Source: Pyrodictiaceae archaeon
GTDB lineage: Archaea > Thermoproteota > Thermoprotei_A > Sulfolobales > Pyrodictiaceae
Assembly: GCA_015520245.1 (NCBI GenBank)
Contig: WAQM01000213.1
Span: 1 to 14,602 of the forward strand
Direction: 5' to 3'
Length of the DNA stretch: 14,602 nucleotides
Part shown: in pieces, positions 1-7,359 of the stretch
Layout: each line of letters begins with the position of its first letter
How positions within the stretch are numbered: position 1 is the stretch's first letter
Notes under the pieces: model-generated
The model's input: only the letters and a program-made list of their open reading frames with translations
What the model was told of the DNA's origin: nothing
Databases searched by the model: none
Made by a program: the position numbers and the translations under genes

Positions 1-147
1 GAGGAGGCCGTAGCGACGGCCTACGGCGTCAGGAGGAGGTCGGGCTGGCTCGCGAGGGTTGAGTACCTCTGCCCGGTCGGGGTCGCGGGCGTGGTGCCCG
101 ACCGGGAGGACAGGGTGGACATGTGGAGGAGGAGCTGGAACCCTTGA
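1..147 (+). CDS. C-terminal end of an unrecognised protein (5' partial)
   Basis: The first base is in frame 1 and the reading frame stays open for 48 codons to a TGA at 145-147. Codon use (AGG, GTC, GAG, CTC) matches the real genes here, so this is very probably the tail of a gene that begins outside the window. The fragment is basic, has a single Cys in a short hydrophobic stretch (EYLCPVGVAGVVP), and ends with a Trp/Arg-rich segment finishing SWNP. I see no family signature and assign no function. It lies on the same strand as the cdc6 gene, 42 bases upstream, and there is no AT-rich promoter element in that gap, so the two may be cotranscribed. Confidence 0.6.
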   Translation, partial: EEAVATAYGVRRRSGWLARVEYLCPVGVAGVVPDREDRVDMWRRSWNP

Positions 148-189
148 AAAGGTAGTACCGGGGGAGGAGGCCTGGGGTAGCCCGAAACT

Positions 190-1428
190 ATGCCTAGCGC
201 ACGCGACGTGATCGAAAGTGTCCTGGGCAAGCCCAGCGTGTTCAAGAGCAAGGAGAAGCTGTTCCCCGAGTACCTGCCGCCCTACCTGCCCCACCGCGAG
301 GAGCAGCTCAGGGCGCTCGCCGAGTACTTCCGCTTCCTGCTCGTGGAGCCGGGCACCATATCGCAGAGGGTGCTGCTGGTCGGCGGCATAGGGACCGGCA
401 AGACGGTGACCGCCAGGAGGTTCGGTAGCGACTTCAAGTACCTCGCCAGGCAGAGGGGCATCAACCTGGAGTACGTCCACGTGAACTGCCACAGGGACCG
501 CAGCCTCTACCTGGTGATGCAGGAGATCAGCAGGCAGCTGCGCGTCCCGGTCCCCCACCGCGGGCTCTCGGCCCAGGAGATGTACTCGGTGATACTCAAG
601 CACCTCGAGGAGCGCGACCAGTACGTCATAATAGCGCTCGACGAGTTCGACTACTTCATAAGCGTGGCGGGCAGCGACGCGGTCTACTTCCTGGTCAGGA
701 CGTACGACGAGCACCCCGAGCTGACCAAGAGGGTGAACTTCATATTCATAGCCAGGGACATGAGCAACCTCGGCCTCCTCGACGCGGCGACCGAGAGCTA
801 CCTCATGAGGAACATAATATACTTCAAGCCCTACACGAGCCGCGAGCTCTACGACATACTGAAGCACAGGGCGGAGGAGGCGTTCTACGAGGGCGCGGTC
901 TCCGACGACGTGCTCTCCTACGTGGCCGAGATCGTGGGCGTGGACCGGGGCGGCACGGGGAACGCGCGCCTAGCCCTCGAGATACTCCTGCTCGCGGGCG
1001 AGATAGCGGACCGCGAGGGCGCCCAGAGAGTCACGATAGAGCACGTGAGGAGGGCGCACAGCCACGCGACCCCCAGCCTGGTCCACACCATCGACAGCCT
1101 GCCGTACCTCCAGCTCCACGAGCTGCTTGTGCTGCTGGCCGCCGTGAGGGTGCTCAGGATGAAGGGCGAGCCCTACGCCAGGATGGGCGAGGTGGAGCGC
1201 GAGTACCAGCAGATATGCGAGGAGCTCGGCCTGAGGCCACGCAAGCACACGCAGGTCTACGAGTACGTCATGAACTTGAAGAGGCTGGGGATAATAGATG
1301 CGAAGCCGTCGGGCAAGGGCTACCGCGGCCGCAGCACGCTGATAGGCATCAGCGTCGGCCCGCTCGACATGCTCGAGAGGAAGATAATGGAGCTGGTCGA
1401 GGCGGTGCGTGGTGAGCAGCCCGAGTAG
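190..1428 (+). CDS. cdc6: Orc1/Cdc6 replication initiator (AAA+ ATPase)
   Basis: Archaeal origin-recognition protein: it binds origin boxes through a C-terminal winged helix and helps load MCM. The 412 residues match the usual length. Walker A is GGIGTGKT (residues 65-72, Lys71), Walker B is ALDEFD (149-154), and a sensor-2-like GNARLALEIL places Arg260. Roughly residues 305-395 form the winged-helix domain, with LGLRPRKHTQVYEYV as the likely recognition helix. The N-terminal PPYLPHREEQL motif is typical of the family. Its style (long FPEYLP-LPHRE lead, DEFDYF Walker B) reminds me of the crenarchaeal Cdc6-2 paralogue rather than Orc1-1, but that is from memory. The ATG at 190 is the first start after an in-frame TAG at 178; the GGGGAGGAGG at 161-170 is about 19 bases away, rather far for a ribosome site. 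The 3' end overlaps the next gene. Confidence 0.93.
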   Translation: MPSARDVIESVLGKPSVFKSKEKLFPEYLPPYLPHREEQLRALAEYFRFLLVEPGTISQRVLLVGGIGTGKTVTARRFGSDFKYLARQRGINLEYVHVNCHRDRSLYLVMQEISRQLRVPVPHRGLSAQEMYSVILKHLEERDQYVIIALDEFDYFISVAGSDAVYFLVRTYDEHPELTKRVNFIFIARDMSNLGLLDAATESYLMRNIIYFKPYTSRELYDILKHRAEEAFYEGAVSDDVLSYVAEIVGVDRGGTGNARLALEILLLAGEIADREGAQRVTIEHVRRAHSHATPSLVHTIDSLPYLQLHELLVLLAAVRVLRMKGEPYARMGEVEREYQQICEELGLRPRKHTQVYEYVMNLKRLGIIDAKPSGKGYRGRSTLIGISVGPLDMLERKIMELVEAVRGEQPE

Positions 1429-1684
1429 CGAGATCCTCGGCAGCAAGGGCAAGATAAAGATAATAAAGCTGCTGCTGCGCGAGGGCGAGGCCAACATAAC
1501 CAAGATAGTACGGGAGACCGGGCTGCGCTACGCCCTGGTCGAGAGGCACCTTGAGGACCTCGTGAGGCTCGGGGTCGTGGTGGAGAGGAGGGTGGGCAGG
1601 CTCAGGATCTTCAGCCTGAACGTGACCGACCCCAGGGTCGTGGCCCTCGCCGAGCTGATAAGGAGGCTGGACTCGGAGGGCTAG
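1409..1684 (+). CDS. Small winged-helix (ArsR-like) DNA-binding protein
   Basis: A 91-residue protein. The core (residues about 12-75) reads as a winged helix: a helix with GKIKIIKLLL, a helix-turn-helix with NITKIVRETGL followed by the recognition helix ALVERHLEDLVRLGVV, and a beta wing VERRVGRLRIFSLN. It is probably a transcription factor or a chromatin-binding protein; the target is unknown. The start is GTG at 1409 or the adjacent GTG at 1412, both inside the end of cdc6, so translation is probably coupled to it (20-base overlap). There is no metal-binding Cys/His cluster, so a metal sensor is unlikely. The same-strand overlap with an initiator gene makes a role in replication control possible, but this is inferred from position only. 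Confidence 0.8.
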   Translation: MVSSPSSEILGSKGKIKIIKLLLREGEANITKIVRETGLRYALVERHLEDLVRLGVVVERRVGRLRIFSLNVTDPRVVALAELIRRLDSEG

Positions 1685-1712
1685 GCGGGGCGCCCCCTTG
1701 AGGCCCCCGCGG

Positions 1713-2144
1713 ATGGTGGATGTGACCTCCAAGCCTCAGGTCTACCGTGAGGCGACCGCCTACGGCAGGATAAGGCTGAGGCGCGAGACGATCGAGAGGA
1801 TAGTCAGGGGAGAGATCGAGAAGGGGGACCCGACGCTCGTGGCCAGGCTCGCCGGCATAGCGGCGGCGAAGAAGACGCCCGAGCTGCTGCCCCTCTGCCA
1901 CCCAATCCCCCTCACGCACGTCGACGTGGAGTGCAGGGTCGAGGACGAGGAGCACGTCGGGTGCCGCGCCACCGTGCGCACAATCGCCCAGACCGGCGTG
2001 GAGATGGAGGCGCTGACGGCCGTGACCGTCGCCCTACTGAACGTGTGGGACCTCGTGAAGAAGTACGAGAAGGACGAGAGGGGGCAGTACCCTCACACAG
2101 TCATAGAGGAGGTGAGGGTCGTCGAAAAGCGGAAGGAGGGCTAG
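1713..2144 (+). CDS. moaC: MoaC, cyclic pyranopterin monophosphate synthase
   Basis: MoaC converts the 3',8-cyclo-GTP product of MoaA into cyclic pyranopterin monophosphate, the first stable intermediate of molybdenum/tungsten cofactor synthesis; it acts in the cytoplasm as a hexamer. From ATG 1713 it is 143 residues. The family signatures are present in order: an N-terminal [29 protein letters not shown] with the conserved Cys-His, [17 protein letters not shown], and WDLVKK near the end. An in-frame TTG at 1698 would add five residues (Arg-Pro-Pro-Arg between two starts); ATG 1713 is preferred because the family begins at MVDV. It follows the winged-helix gene by 28 bases. Its stop shares a CTAG with the stop of the convergent rfcL. 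The pterin product would serve enzymes such as the oxidoreductase at 10626-12446. Confidence 0.95.
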   Translation: MVDVTSKPQVYREATAYGRIRLRRETIERIVRGEIEKGDPTLVARLAGIAAAKKTPELLPLCHPIPLTHVDVECRVEDEEHVGCRATVRTIAQTGVEMEALTAVTVALLNVWDLVKKYEKDERGQYPHTVIEEVRVVEKRKEG

Positions 2145-3583
2145 AACAGCGTGCGCTGGCCCGAAGCGGTGCCGCCCCTCCGCCTGCGCCTCGAGGTCGC
2201 CGTGGTCGAGGTCGTGCGCCCGCGTCTCTGGGCCGCGCTCGCGCGCGCGGCGGGCGCGCGCTGGGTGGCTGGCGGCTGGGCAGCCGCCCGCGCCGGCCGC
2301 TCGGCCCCCTCCCTCAGTGCCTTCAGGTGCTCTAGGACCTCGGCCGCCGCCGGCCCCGCCAGGTACTGCACCATGCGCTCGGTGAGGTTGTAGGCTAGCG
2401 CTATCCTCGCGCCGAGCTCGGGCCTGTAGCGGAATATTATTGAGAGGTAGGGCAGCACGTCCGACTTCACCGTGGCCTTGGAGGTGTGCAGCCTCTTCGC
2501 GAGGGCCTCGGCCAGCGCCTCCCTCACCTCGCGGGCCTCCCTGGTCTTGGCCAGCATGAGGATCTTCTGGGGGTACTGGTACTTGGCCCAGTGGAACTTG
2601 CTCTTCCTCCTGGCGAGCGCGACGCCGGGGCCGGCCAGGTCGAAGACGTAGGACAGCAGGTCCCACGCAAGCGTCCTCCTGATCCTGCCTAAGTATATGT
2701 CGGCCCTGGAGAGCGCCTCGTAGGCCCTCCACACGTCCTCGGGGTCCGTGTACTGCACCGGGATGTTCTCGTTGATCCACTCCAGCACCGTGTCGTAGTC
2801 GAGGTTCGTGTGCGTCACCGCCTTCTTGGCCTGCCAGGCGTACCTGGACATGAAGAGGTTGCGAAGCATCTCCCATGGGCTGTACTCGCGGTCCCTGCTA
2901 ACGATGAGGGCCCTGACGAGCGACGACGTGACCTCCCCGTACCCCTCGGCGACGGCCTGGAGGTCGTTTATGGCCGAGCGCAGGTCGCCCTCGCTCCTCG
3001 AGGCTATGAGCTTCAGCGCCTCGTCCTCGCACCTCACACCCTCGGCCGCGCATATCCTCTTGAGGACGGTGAGCACGTCGCGCTCGGAGAGCCTGTTGAA
3101 GGGGATCATCAGCGACGCGTCCCTGAGCGGCTTGAGCTTCTGGTCCCAGGGGTCGTTGGCGGTCATGACCACCGGGTGCTTCGTGACGCTGATGAGCTCG
3201 AGTATGGCGTCGAGGCCGCCGCGGTCGGCGGTGCCGGAGATCCCGTCCACCTCGTCCAGGAGGATTATCTTCCTGCGCCCGAAGAGGCTGCTCTGGGTGG
3301 CCGCCACCCTGGCTATGCGCTCGATGTCCTCCTTGCGCCGGAAGTCGGACGCGTTCATCTCTATGAGCTCGAGCTTGAACTCGCGGGCGGCGGCCTCGAC
3401 GAGGCTGGTCTTGCCCACGCCGGCAGGCCCGTAGAGCAGCACGGCCTTCTTCTCGGGCGGCCTGCCGCTGAGCCACTGGCGGAGCCAGGGTATGAAGAGC
3501 CTCTTGGCCTGCTCCTGGTCCACTACCTCCTCGATGCGCTTCGGCCTGTACTTGATGATCCAGGGCAGCCTCTCGCCCGCCAC
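2141..3583 (-). CDS. rfcL: Replication factor C large subunit (clamp loader)
   Basis: RfcL pairs with four copies of RfcS to load the PCNA sliding clamp at primer ends using ATP. The 480 residues fit the family. Visible features: the N-terminal RFC box [14 protein letters not shown], Walker A GPAGVGKT (residues 52-59), Walker B LLDEVD (108-113), a sensor-1 region MTANDPWD, a sensor-2 region [12 protein letters not shown], then the helical collar domain to about residue 420. The last ~55 residues are low-complexity, rich in Arg, Ala, Thr and Ser, and end in QRTLF, a C-terminal PCNA-interacting (PIP-like) motif. The start is GTG 3583, 6 bases after the rfcS stop. A GAGGT at 3592-3596 overlaps that stop and lies 8 bases before the GTG, which supports this start and translational coupling. 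Confidence 0.96.
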   Translation of the reverse strand: MAGERLPWIIKYRPKRIEEVVDQEQAKRLFIPWLRQWLSGRPPEKKAVLLYGPAGVGKTSLVEAAAREFKLELIEMNASDFRRKEDIERIARVAATQSSLFGRRKIILLDEVDGISGTADRGGLDAILELISVTKHPVVMTANDPWDQKLKPLRDASLMIPFNRLSERDVLTVLKRICAAEGVRCEDEALKLIASRSEGDLRSAINDLQAVAEGYGEVTSSLVRALIVSRDREYSPWEMLRNLFMSRYAWQAKKAVTHTNLDYDTVLEWINENIPVQYTDPEDVWRAYEALSRADIYLGRIRRTLAWDLLSYVFDLAGPGVALARRKSKFHWAKYQYPQKILMLAKTREAREVREALAEALAKRLHTSKATVKSDVLPYLSIIFRYRPELGARIALAYNLTERMVQYLAGPAAAEVLEHLKALREGAERPARAAAQPPATQRAPAARASAAQRRGRTTSTTATSRRRRRGGTASGQRTLF

Positions 3584-3589
3584 GCCCGA

Positions 3590-4579
3590 CTACCTCGTGA
3601 CGCCGCGTAGCTTCCTGCCGAGCAGGGCCAGCCACGCCAGGAACGCGTTTAGCTGGATCTCGTCGTCGGCGCCCTCGACGAGGCGGAACTGTATCTCGCC
3701 GGCGTAGTCGGCTATCATCACCCTCACGTCCTCGGGCAGCTTGAGCTCGCTGCTGAAGATCTCGCGGTGTATCTGCTTGATAACGTCGGTGCCGCTGAGC
3801 CCGTAGTTTATCATGAGCTGCCTGAGCTTGTTGCGGGCCTCGGTGAAGCGGCCGTCGAGCGCGAGCTTTATCATCTCCCTGACCTCCTGCGGGTGGGCGA
3901 GCCCCACGACCTTGTAGACGGTCTCCGGCGTCACCCTGCCTATCGCGGCGGCGGCCTGCAGGATGTTTATGGCCCTCCTCATGTCGCCCTCGCTGACCTC
4001 GTAAATGGTCTCCAGGCCCTCCTCGGTGTACGAGCAGCCCTCCTGCTCGCAGATCCACTTGAGCCTCGCTATGACGTCCTCCTTCTTCAGCGGCGTGAAC
4101 CGGAACACGGCGCACCTGGACTGTATCGGCTCTATTATCTTGCTGGGGTAGTTCGCTATGAGGATGAACCTCGTGGTCGCGGTGTACATCTCCATGAGCC
4201 TCCTCAGCGCCTGCTGCGCGTCGGCCGTCATGTTGTCGGCCTCGTCAAGGAGCACTATCTTGAACGGCACGTTCGGTGGCGTCCTGCTCCTGGCGAACTC
4301 CTTGACCTTCGTCCTTATCGTGTCTATGCCCCTCTCGTCGCTCGCGTTGAGCTCGAGCATGTACTGCATGTAGTTCTCGCCGAACAGATCGTGGGCGAGC
4401 GCGTGGGCGGCGGTCGTCTTACCCGTGCCGGGGGGGCCCACGAACAGCAGGTGGGGCATGTTGCGCTCCTCGACGAACTTCTTGAGCCTCCTCACGACCT
4501 CCTCCTGGTTGACGATCTCGTCGAGGCTCCTCGGCCTGTACTTCTCGGCCCACAGTAGCTCGCTGAGCTGTGAGGCCAT
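3590..4579 (-). CDS. rfcS: Replication factor C small subunit (clamp loader)
   Basis: RfcS is the repeated ATPase subunit of the archaeal clamp loader. The protein has 329 residues. It shows the RFC box LLWAEKYRPRSLDEIV (about 8-23), Walker A GPPGTGKT (48-55), Walker B LLDEAD (110-115), sensor 1 around Asn143 (LIANYPSKI), and the diagnostic SRC motif QSRCAVFRF (153-161) whose Arg acts as the finger for the neighbouring subunit; sensor 2 is SEGDMRRAINIL. The C-terminal collar follows. ATG at 4579 starts the typical N-terminus. It is the first gene of a two-gene minus-strand operon with rfcL and diverges from gins23. A TATA-like element at 4624-4631 is at the right distance for transcription to begin about 20 bases before the ATG. 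No second small subunit is seen here. Confidence 0.97.
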   Translation of the reverse strand: MASQLSELLWAEKYRPRSLDEIVNQEEVVRRLKKFVEERNMPHLLFVGPPGTGKTTAAHALAHDLFGENYMQYMLELNASDERGIDTIRTKVKEFARSRTPPNVPFKIVLLDEADNMTADAQQALRRLMEMYTATTRFILIANYPSKIIEPIQSRCAVFRFTPLKKEDVIARLKWICEQEGCSYTEEGLETIYEVSEGDMRRAINILQAAAAIGRVTPETVYKVVGLAHPQEVREMIKLALDGRFTEARNKLRQLMINYGLSGTDVIKQIHREIFSSELKLPEDVRVMIADYAGEIQFRLVEGADDEIQLNAFLAWLALLGRKLRGVTR

Positions 4580-4591
4580 GACGGGCCCCTA

Positions 4592-4609
4592 CCGCTAGTA
4601 CTATAGCGG
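4592..4609. repeat. Short inverted repeat in the rfcS/gins23 divergent promoter region
   Basis: CCGCTA at 4592-4597 and TAGCGG at 4604-4609 form perfect 6-base arms around a 6-base spacer. It lies just upstream of the rfcS ATG, between that start and the shared AT-rich element, about where rfcS transcription should begin. It could be an operator for a dimeric regulator. A chance occurrence is possible at this arm length. Confidence 0.35.
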
Positions 4610-4623
4610 GTCGTGCTCCAACC

Positions 4624-4631
4624 TATATTAA
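4624..4631. promoter_or_regulatory. Shared TATA-like element for rfcS (minus) and gins23 (plus)
   Basis: TATATTAA stands out as the most AT-rich stretch of an otherwise GC-rich gap. Read on the plus strand it predicts a start of transcription about 25-27 bases on, near 4654, giving a leader of about 20 bases before the gins23 ATG at 4674. Read on the minus strand (TTAATATA) it predicts a start near 4601, about 20 bases before the rfcS ATG. Archaeal TATA boxes are partly symmetric, so one TBP site may serve both directions. The distances are my counts; no start site is measured. Confidence 0.55.
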
Positions 4632-4673
4632 GCCTGCGAGCCCCTACAAACCTTGCTAGCGGGCTGCGAAGGT

Positions 4674-5267
4674 ATGCATGAGGCCCTCGACTGCCCCGCC
4701 TCGGCGGTGGAGGCCGGCCTCAGGCTAGCCAGGCTGGCCTACGAGGCCTCCACGACCAGGGTGATGGTGGTAAGGGACGCGGGCCGGCTCGTGGTGGGGG
4801 GCGCGGTCTACGAGCTTAGGAAGGGTACGGAGGTCGAGCTGCCCAGGTGGCTGGCCAGGCTGCTGGCGGAGGAGGGGGTGGTCGAGCCGCTGGAGCAGCC
4901 CATAACGCTCAACGACATAGCGAGGGCCCACTTCTCGGCAGCGTCGGCCAGGACGGTTTCGGAGCTCGAGCAGCTGCCGAGGGACTTCTACCAGCAGGTG
5001 TCCGAGTACGTGAGGGAGCTCGACGCCCGGGTGCGCCGCGAGTTCGACCCGGCGCTGCTCGACGAGAGGTCGAAGGCGGCTCAGTACACCCGCGAGATAC
5101 TGTCGAAGAGGGTCGGCATGATACTGCTCAGCCTGAGGAGCCCGACGGCCATGGGAGAGCTCTACAGCAAGCTGACCCTGGAGGAGCAGGTGCTACTCGA
5201 CGTGCTGACGAGGGCCCTCGAGCGCTGGATGAAGGTCATGGGCGAGCTGCTCGAGGGCTCGGGGTGA
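4674..5267 (+). CDS. gins23: GINS subunit Gins23
   Basis: GINS is the archaeal tetramer that binds MCM and a RecJ/Cdc45-like protein at the replication fork. From ATG 4674 this protein has 197 residues. The first half contains a compact beta-rich segment ending YELRKGTEVELPRWLARLL, which fits the small B domain. The second half is helical (LNDIARAHFSAAS, LPRDFYQQVSEYVREL) and fits the A domain. The B-then-A order marks the Gins23 type rather than Gins51. Position supports this: it overlaps the mcm start by GTGA, an arrangement known from Sulfolobus. A TTG at 4653 in frame would add 7 residues, but it coincides with the predicted transcription start, so ATG 4674 is preferred. GINS sequences diverge strongly, so the call rests on domain order plus context. 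Confidence 0.88.
   Translation: MHEALDCPASAVEAGLRLARLAYEASTTRVMVVRDAGRLVVGGAVYELRKGTEVELPRWLARLLAEEGVVEPLEQPITLNDIARAHFSAASARTVSELEQLPRDFYQQVSEYVRELDARVRREFDPALLDERSKAAQYTREILSKRVGMILLSLRSPTAMGELYSKLTLEEQVLLDVLTRALERWMKVMGELLEGSG
5253..5257 (+). promoter_or_regulatory. Ribosome binding site deciding the mcm start
   Basis: GAGGG lies 6 bases before the GTG at 5264, the usual distance, but 15 bases before the other candidate GTG at 5273. It therefore favours the start that overlaps the gins23 stop codon. Confidence 0.5.
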
Positions 5268-7357
5268 GCGCCGTGGCCCTGGAGGCGGCCGCCGAGCAGC
5301 TGCTGGACGTCCAGGAGCGGTTCTACGAGTTCCTGCGCTCGTTCAGGGACAAGACCGGCTACAAGTACCAGGAGCGCATCAGGCAGATGGTAGCGATGGG
5401 CCAGCGGAGCCTCGTGGTGGACTTCAACGACCTCTACATCTTCGACAACAGGCTCGCCCAGGCCTTCATAGAGCAGCCGGACTACGCGCTGAAGCAGGCG
5501 TCCGAGGCGCTGAGGGAGGCGGTGGCCCAGGAGGCGCCCGAGTACGCCAAGCAGGTGGGCAGGTTCGCGGTCAGGGTGCGCGGGCTGCCCAGGGTCACCC
5601 CGCTGCGCAGGATAAGGAGCGACAGCATAGGCAAGCTCGTGATGATCGAGGGCATACTAGTGAGGGCGACGAAGCCGAAGGAGAAGATAGTGAGGGCCAG
5701 GTTCGTCCACTGCGGCGACGAGGGCTGCCACGAGTTCGACTGGCCCCCCGAGGGCGAGATCAAGGAGGAGACACTGGAGAAGCCCCCCGTGTGCCCGGTC
5801 TGCGGCAAGAGGACGGGCCAGCTCCAGCTCGTGCCGGAGAGGTCTGTGTTCGTCGACTGGCAGAAGGTTGTGGTGCAGGAGAGGCCCGAGGAGGTGCCGT
5901 CGGGCCAGCTGCCCCGCAGCATCGAGGTCGTCCTCCACGACGAGCTCGTGGACAGCGCCAGGCCCGGCGACCGCGTCGTCATCGTGGGCGTCGTGAGGGT
6001 GAGGCCGGACAGCGCGAGCAAGAGGAGGCTGATATACGATCTCTACATAGAGGCGAACCACGTCGAGGTCTCGCAGAAGGTTCTCGAGGAGGTGGTCATA
6101 ACCAGGGAGGACGAGGAGAGGATAAGGGCCCTGGCCCGCGACCCCTGGGTGAGGAAGAGGATAGTGGCCAGCATAGCGCCCGCGATATACGGGCTCTGGG
6201 AGATCAAGGAGGCGATAGCGCTCGCCCTCTTCGGGGGCGTGCCCAAGATACTCCCGGACGGCATGAGGATCCGCGGCGACATACACATACTCATAGTCGG
6301 TGACCCGGGTACGGCGAAGAGCCAGCTCCTCCAGTACGCGGCGCGGATAGCGCCGCGCGGCATCTACACGACGGGCAAGGGCGCGACCGCCGCGGGCCTC
6401 ACGGCCGCCGTGATAAGGGACAAGACGACGGGCGAGTACTACCTGGAGGCCGGCGCCCTCGTGCTCGCCGACGGAGGCGTCGCGGCGATAGACGAGATCG
6501 ACAAGATGAGGGATGAGGACCGCTCCGCCATACACGAGGCGATGGAGCAGCAGACGGTGAGCATAGCCAAGGCGGGCATCGTGGCGAGGCTCAACGCCAG
6601 GACGACGGTGATAGCCGCGGGCAACCCGAGGTTCGGCCGCTACCTCCCCAACCGCACGCTGGCCGAGAACATAAACCTGCCGATACCGATACTGTCCAGG
6701 TTCGACCTCATCTTCATACTCCGGGACCAGCCCAACCCCGACTACGACAGGAGGCTGGCGGCCTACGTGCTGCGCGTGCACAGGGAGGCGGAGAAGATCA
6801 GGCCGGAGATACCCCCAGACCTGCTGAGGAAGTACATAAGCTACGCGAGGAGGTACGTGAGGCCGAGGCTGACCCCGGAGGCCGCCAAGCTCCTGGAGGA
6901 GTTCTACGTGGAGATGAGGAAGGTCAGCGCCGAGAACCCGGACGCCCCCATAGCCATAACGACGAGGCAGCTGGAGGCGCTCACGAGGCTCGCCGAGGCG
7001 CACGCCAGGATGGCCCTCAAGAGCGAGGTGACGGTCGAGGACGCTGAGGCCGCGATAAGGCTGATGAAGACGTTCCTCGAGAGGGCCGGGATGGACATCG
7101 AGAGCGGCCAGATAGACATAGACATAATCATGACCGGCAGGCCGAGGAGCAAGCAGCAGAAGTACTCCAGGATAATCGAGATCATAGAGGAGCTCGAGTC
7201 CGAGAGCGAGGAGGGCTGCGCCAGGCTGAAGCAGATCGTCGAGAGGGCGGTGGCCGAGGGCATAGAGTCGAAGCTCGTCGAGGAGGCGATAAGGACGTTC
7301 TACCGCGAGGGCGTCATAATGGAGAAGACGCCGCAGTGCTGGAGCATCGTGAGGTAG
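5264..7357 (+). CDS. mcm: MCM replicative DNA helicase
   Basis: MCM is the hexameric ATP-driven helicase that unwinds DNA at the fork. From GTG 5264 it has 697 residues, the length of crenarchaeal MCMs. N-terminal domain: helical bundle, a zinc site with Cys150, Cys155, Cys177 and Cys180 (CX4C..CX2C), and an OB-fold ending near residue 260. AAA+ domain: Walker A GDPGTAKS (346-353), Walker B AAIDEIDKM (Asp410-Glu411), sensor 1 in AAGNPRFGRY, and the arginine finger in LSRFD (Arg479). The last ~80 residues form a winged helix. The reading frame stays open far upstream of 5264, but that part is the shadow of gins23. GTG 5264 overlaps the gins23 TGA (GTGA) and has GAGGG 6 bases before it; GTG 5273 is the alternative. 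The next gene starts 2 bases after its stop. Confidence 0.97.
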   Translation: MSAVALEAAAEQLLDVQERFYEFLRSFRDKTGYKYQERIRQMVAMGQRSLVVDFNDLYIFDNRLAQAFIEQPDYALKQASEALREAVAQEAPEYAKQVGRFAVRVRGLPRVTPLRRIRSDSIGKLVMIEGILVRATKPKEKIVRARFVHCGDEGCHEFDWPPEGEIKEETLEKPPVCPVCGKRTGQLQLVPERSVFVDWQKVVVQERPEEVPSGQLPRSIEVVLHDELVDSARPGDRVVIVGVVRVRPDSASKRRLIYDLYIEANHVEVSQKVLEEVVITREDEERIRALARDPWVRKRIVASIAPAIYGLWEIKEAIALALFGGVPKILPDGMRIRGDIHILIVGDPGTAKSQLLQYAARIAPRGIYTTGKGATAAGLTAAVIRDKTTGEYYLEAGALVLADGGVAAIDEIDKMRDEDRSAIHEAMEQQTVSIAKAGIVARLNARTTVIAAGNPRFGRYLPNRTLAENINLPIPILSRFDLIFILRDQPNPDYDRRLAAYVLRVHREAEKIRPEIPPDLLRKYISYARRYVRPRLTPEAAKLLEEFYVEMRKVSAENPDAPIAITTRQLEALTRLAEAHARMALKSEVTVEDAEAAIRLMKTFLERAGMDIESGQIDIDIIMTGRPRSKQQKYSRIIEIIEELESESEEGCARLKQIVERAVAEGIESKLVEEAIRTFYREGVIMEKTPQCWSIVR

Positions 7358-7359
7358 CG

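Noticed and set aside
148..189. A replication origin directly upstream of cdc6
   Set aside because: The gap is only 42 bases, has no AT-rich unwinding stretch and no repeated origin-recognition-box-like motif, so an origin is not supported here.
2810..3610. Long plus-strand open frames opposite rfcL and rfcS
   Set aside because: They are antisense shadows produced by high GC and strong third-position bias; their translations are low-complexity and lack motifs.
4847..5263. The open frame upstream of mcm, which would add about 140 residues
   Set aside because: It is antiphase to gins23, which has the better composition, and its Gly/Arg-rich translation matches no MCM N-terminus. The GTG at 5264 with its ribosome site gives the normal length.
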